DNA of 64,000 nucleotides. Origin: UBA2040 sp963977135 (GTDB lineage Bacteria; Bacteroidota; Bacteroidia; Flavobacteriales_D; Crocinitomicaceae). The notes beneath the pieces are model-generated. The model saw nothing but the letters and a program-made list of their open reading frames with translations. It did not search any database and was not told where the DNA came from. The position numbers and the translations under genes are program-made. Where the stretch lies: NCBI GenBank assembly GCA_963977135.1, contig CAXBNN010000006.1, forward strand, positions 98,933 through 162,932, in the 5' to 3' direction. Shown piece by piece: positions 62,962 through 64,000 of the stretch; the stretch's first letter is position 1; every line of letters starts with the position of its first letter.

Positions 62962-63087
62962 CTATAACACGTCCTACAAAACAGCGCTGTTTTCACTTCG
63001 AGAATCTTTCTTTTTATAAGGAAAAAAGTCCTATTTTTAAGAAAACGTTTTTCGGAGAGCGCCGTTTCGTAGCCCTGTCCGTTATAA
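62962..63087 (+). other. attC site 7
   Basis: 126 nt from CTATAAC (62962-62968) to GTTATAA (63081-63087). With the bases before it, GGCTATAAC complements the start of cassette 7 (GTTATAGCC, 61136). Arms CTACAAAACAGCGCT and AGCGCCGTTTCGTAG pair. Confidence 0.87.
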
Positions 63088-63120
63088 CCAACTAACCACT
63101 CCCGAAAATACAGCACAAAA

Positions 63121-63145
63121 AAATCCCTCCTACTCGGAGGGATTT
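63121..63145. terminator. Intrinsic terminator of the collagen-like gene
   Basis: AAATCCCTCC (63121-63130) and GGAGGGATTT (63136-63145) form a 10-bp stem; the A-run at 63114-63123 is a T-run on the minus strand, so it ends the minus-strand gene. A fragment of the 'cacttcgacaagctcagtg' dispersed repeat follows at about 63234. Confidence 0.85.
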
Positions 63146-63258
63146 TGCATGGTATAAAACCCATTTTCAAAATTGACCGCTTCGCGGTGAAAGACCCACT
63201 ATAAAAAATAGTTAAATAGATAGATAGTTAAACACTTCGACAAGCTCAGTGCGAGTAG

Positions 63259-63999
63259 TTAAAAAGCCCTGACCGAACGAATATAGAAGCCGTTGGTCTT
63301 ACCGCCGTTGTAGTTCGAGTTGCCACTGAAGAAACTCTGATGCCACGCAAAGTTGTTATCGTTCTCCGTAGAACTCCAATAGAAGTTATTAGCAAAACCG
63401 ACAATTGCTAATCGCTGAACGTACATTTCATTTAATTCGTATTTTGTTGGTAATCTCCAATCCATGAATTTTTCTCCGTTTGTGCTGTGATTTAAGGGAT
63501 TGCTAATAGCATCTTGGGCTAAATACCAAGAACTAGACGCTGATTGATCTTGTGTTTCAGCAACCAATCCATGTCTTCCATCTGCGGAAATTCTAAAAAC
63601 GTATCCGCCCAGTTCAGGCCAAAGACCAATTGTATAAATTTTTGAACTTACAACATAAGGATCAGCAACAGTTCCCGTTCCTGCAATCGCAATATCTGCG
63701 CCAGCTGTCGTTACACCTCCTTGACCATCTGCGCCTGCTGGGCCTGCTGGGCCTGTTGCGCCAACTGCTCCGTCATTTCCTGCTGGACCTTGAATACCTT
63801 GCAGGCCTTGTGGACCTGTTGCACCATTATTTCCTGTTGGACCTTGTGGGCCTGTTGCGCCTGTAGCACCAACTGCTCCGTCATTTCCTGCTGGGCCTTG
63901 AATACCTTGCAGGCCTTGTGGACCTGTTGCACCATTATTTCCTGCTGGACCTTGTGGGCCTGTTGCGCCTGTAGCACCAACTGCTCCGTCATTTCCTGC
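63259..63999 (-). CDS. Collagen-like protein with Lcl/DUF1566-like tail, 5' end outside window
   Basis: 246 residues visible; the frame is open to the window edge and the start lies beyond it. The upstream part is Gly-X-Y repeats ('GATGATGPQGPAGNNG') in 36-residue units. After 'GADGQGGVTTAGADIAIAGTGTVADPYVVSS' comes a C-terminal domain 'FRISADGRHGLVAETQDQSASSSWYLAQDAI...WRLPTKYELNEMY...NFYWSSTENDNNFAW...FYIRSVRAF' of the Lcl C-terminal/DUF1566 type, found at the ends of surface collagen-like proteins. It is probably an extracellular fibre or adhesin. The gene opposes the direction of the cassettes. Confidence 0.85.
   Translation of the reverse strand, partial: AGNDGAVGATGATGPQGPAGNNGATGPQGLQGIQGPAGNDGAVGATGATGPQGPTGNNGATGPQGLQGIQGPAGNDGAVGATGPAGPAGADGQGGVTTAGADIAIAGTGTVADPYVVSSKIYTIGLWPELGGYVFRISADGRHGLVAETQDQSASSSWYLAQDAISNPLNHSTNGEKFMDWRLPTKYELNEMYVQRLAIVGFANNFYWSSTENDNNFAWHQSFFSGNSNYNGGKTNGFYIRSVRAF
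63771..63994. repeat. 108-nt tandem repeat in the collagen-like gene
   Basis: The unit starting CGTCATTTCCTGCTGG recurs at 63771, 63879 and 63987, a period of 108 nt (36 residues, 12 Gly-X-Y triplets). The copies are almost identical, with only a few third-position or synonymous changes, so they are recently homogenised. More units may lie beyond the edge. Confidence 0.85.
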
Positions 64000-64000
64000 T

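Larger units (their letters stand above)
54862..63087 (+). mobile_element. Chromosomal integron: truncated integrase, attI-like site, seven cassettes
   Basis: Integrase remnant, attI-like element and seven attC sites (52-132 nt) lie on one strand. In cassettes 1, 2, 4, 6 and 7 the start bases are perfectly complementary to the end bases over 9-10 nt (for example GTTAGGCTTC and GAAGCCTAAC); cassette 3 has one mismatch; cassette 5 does not match. This is the mark of genuine IntI-type cassettes. The integrase reads toward the cassettes, an orientation reported for some non-Vibrio integrons. The array may continue beyond 63087. Confidence 0.88.

Noticed and set aside
63630..63992. Leu- and Gln-rich frames in both directions over the collagen repeats
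   Set aside because: Wrong-frame readings of the 108-nt repeat; the Gly-X-Y frame continues into the C-terminal domain and is the real one.

Overview
The window is a chromosome segment of a Bacteroidota bacterium, most likely order Flavobacteriales. The main evidence is at least six secreted proteins with a C-terminal type IX secretion (T9SS) sorting domain, start codons that mostly lack Shine-Dalgarno sequences, a few TAnnTTTG-type promoter boxes, and low GC. A Crocinitomicaceae/Fluviicola-like host is a guess from overall gene style. No rRNA, tRNA or CRISPR array was seen.

Left edge to about 4.8 kb: a decayed integron-like cassette array. An attI-like element (552-592) is followed by three cassettes: a HEPN-domain protein; a two-gene CBASS-type unit (S-4TM pore-forming effector plus CD-NTase, stop and start codons abutting); and a GYF_2 membrane protein. 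The cassette boundaries fit integron logic: for cassettes 1 and 3 the bases at the start are the reverse complement of the bases at the end. The attC sites are damaged and no integrase gene is present here.

4.8-16.7 kb: a modular accessory region. Three gene blocks are separated and flanked by four same-strand copies of one 129-codon gene of unknown function: A is decayed, B intact, C only the last 41 nt, D a pseudogene. The blocks are (1) Met-rich lipoprotein, SHOCT, DUF302 and APC permease; (2) a DUF4242/cyclase-like/AraC fusion regulator, a cupin and an exported truncated haemoglobin; (3) 3-hydroxyacyl-CoA dehydrogenase, DUF427, a PoxB-like ThDP enzyme and an FMN-binding glutamate-synthase-like protein.

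16.7-54.7 kb: mostly core or lineage genes. There is a five-gene minus-strand operon (HlyD-type adaptor, FtsX-type permease, ABC ATPase, CbpA, CbpM), a BaiN-like flavoprotein, M1 peptidase, universal stress protein, recF plus DUF721, dnaX, outer-membrane proteins, dnaK, an M23 peptidase, two GT-C-like membrane proteins, a dihaem peroxidase, a PhoX-like protein and alaS. dnaX is split by a -1 frame change exactly at a run of ten A residues, as expected for gamma/tau recoding or transcriptional slippage. Intergenic hairpin repeats of a GCCAAAAGCCAA family occur four times.

54.8 kb to the right edge: a chromosomal integron. The integrase is cut down to its N-terminal domain. It is followed by a second copy of the attI-like element and by seven attC sites bounding cassettes for a secreted DUF4377-like protein, a membrane-bound SpoIIE phosphatase, a membrane protein, an apparently gene-less cassette, a chimeric cassette with two secreted proteins, a dihydrofolate reductase and a T9SS-secreted BNR-repeat protein. 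Six of these seven cassettes show complementary start and end bases, one of them with a mismatch. A collagen-like gene on the minus strand runs off the right edge. The two arrays, about 54 kb apart, share the same attI-like element with a conserved hairpin but different stem sequences.
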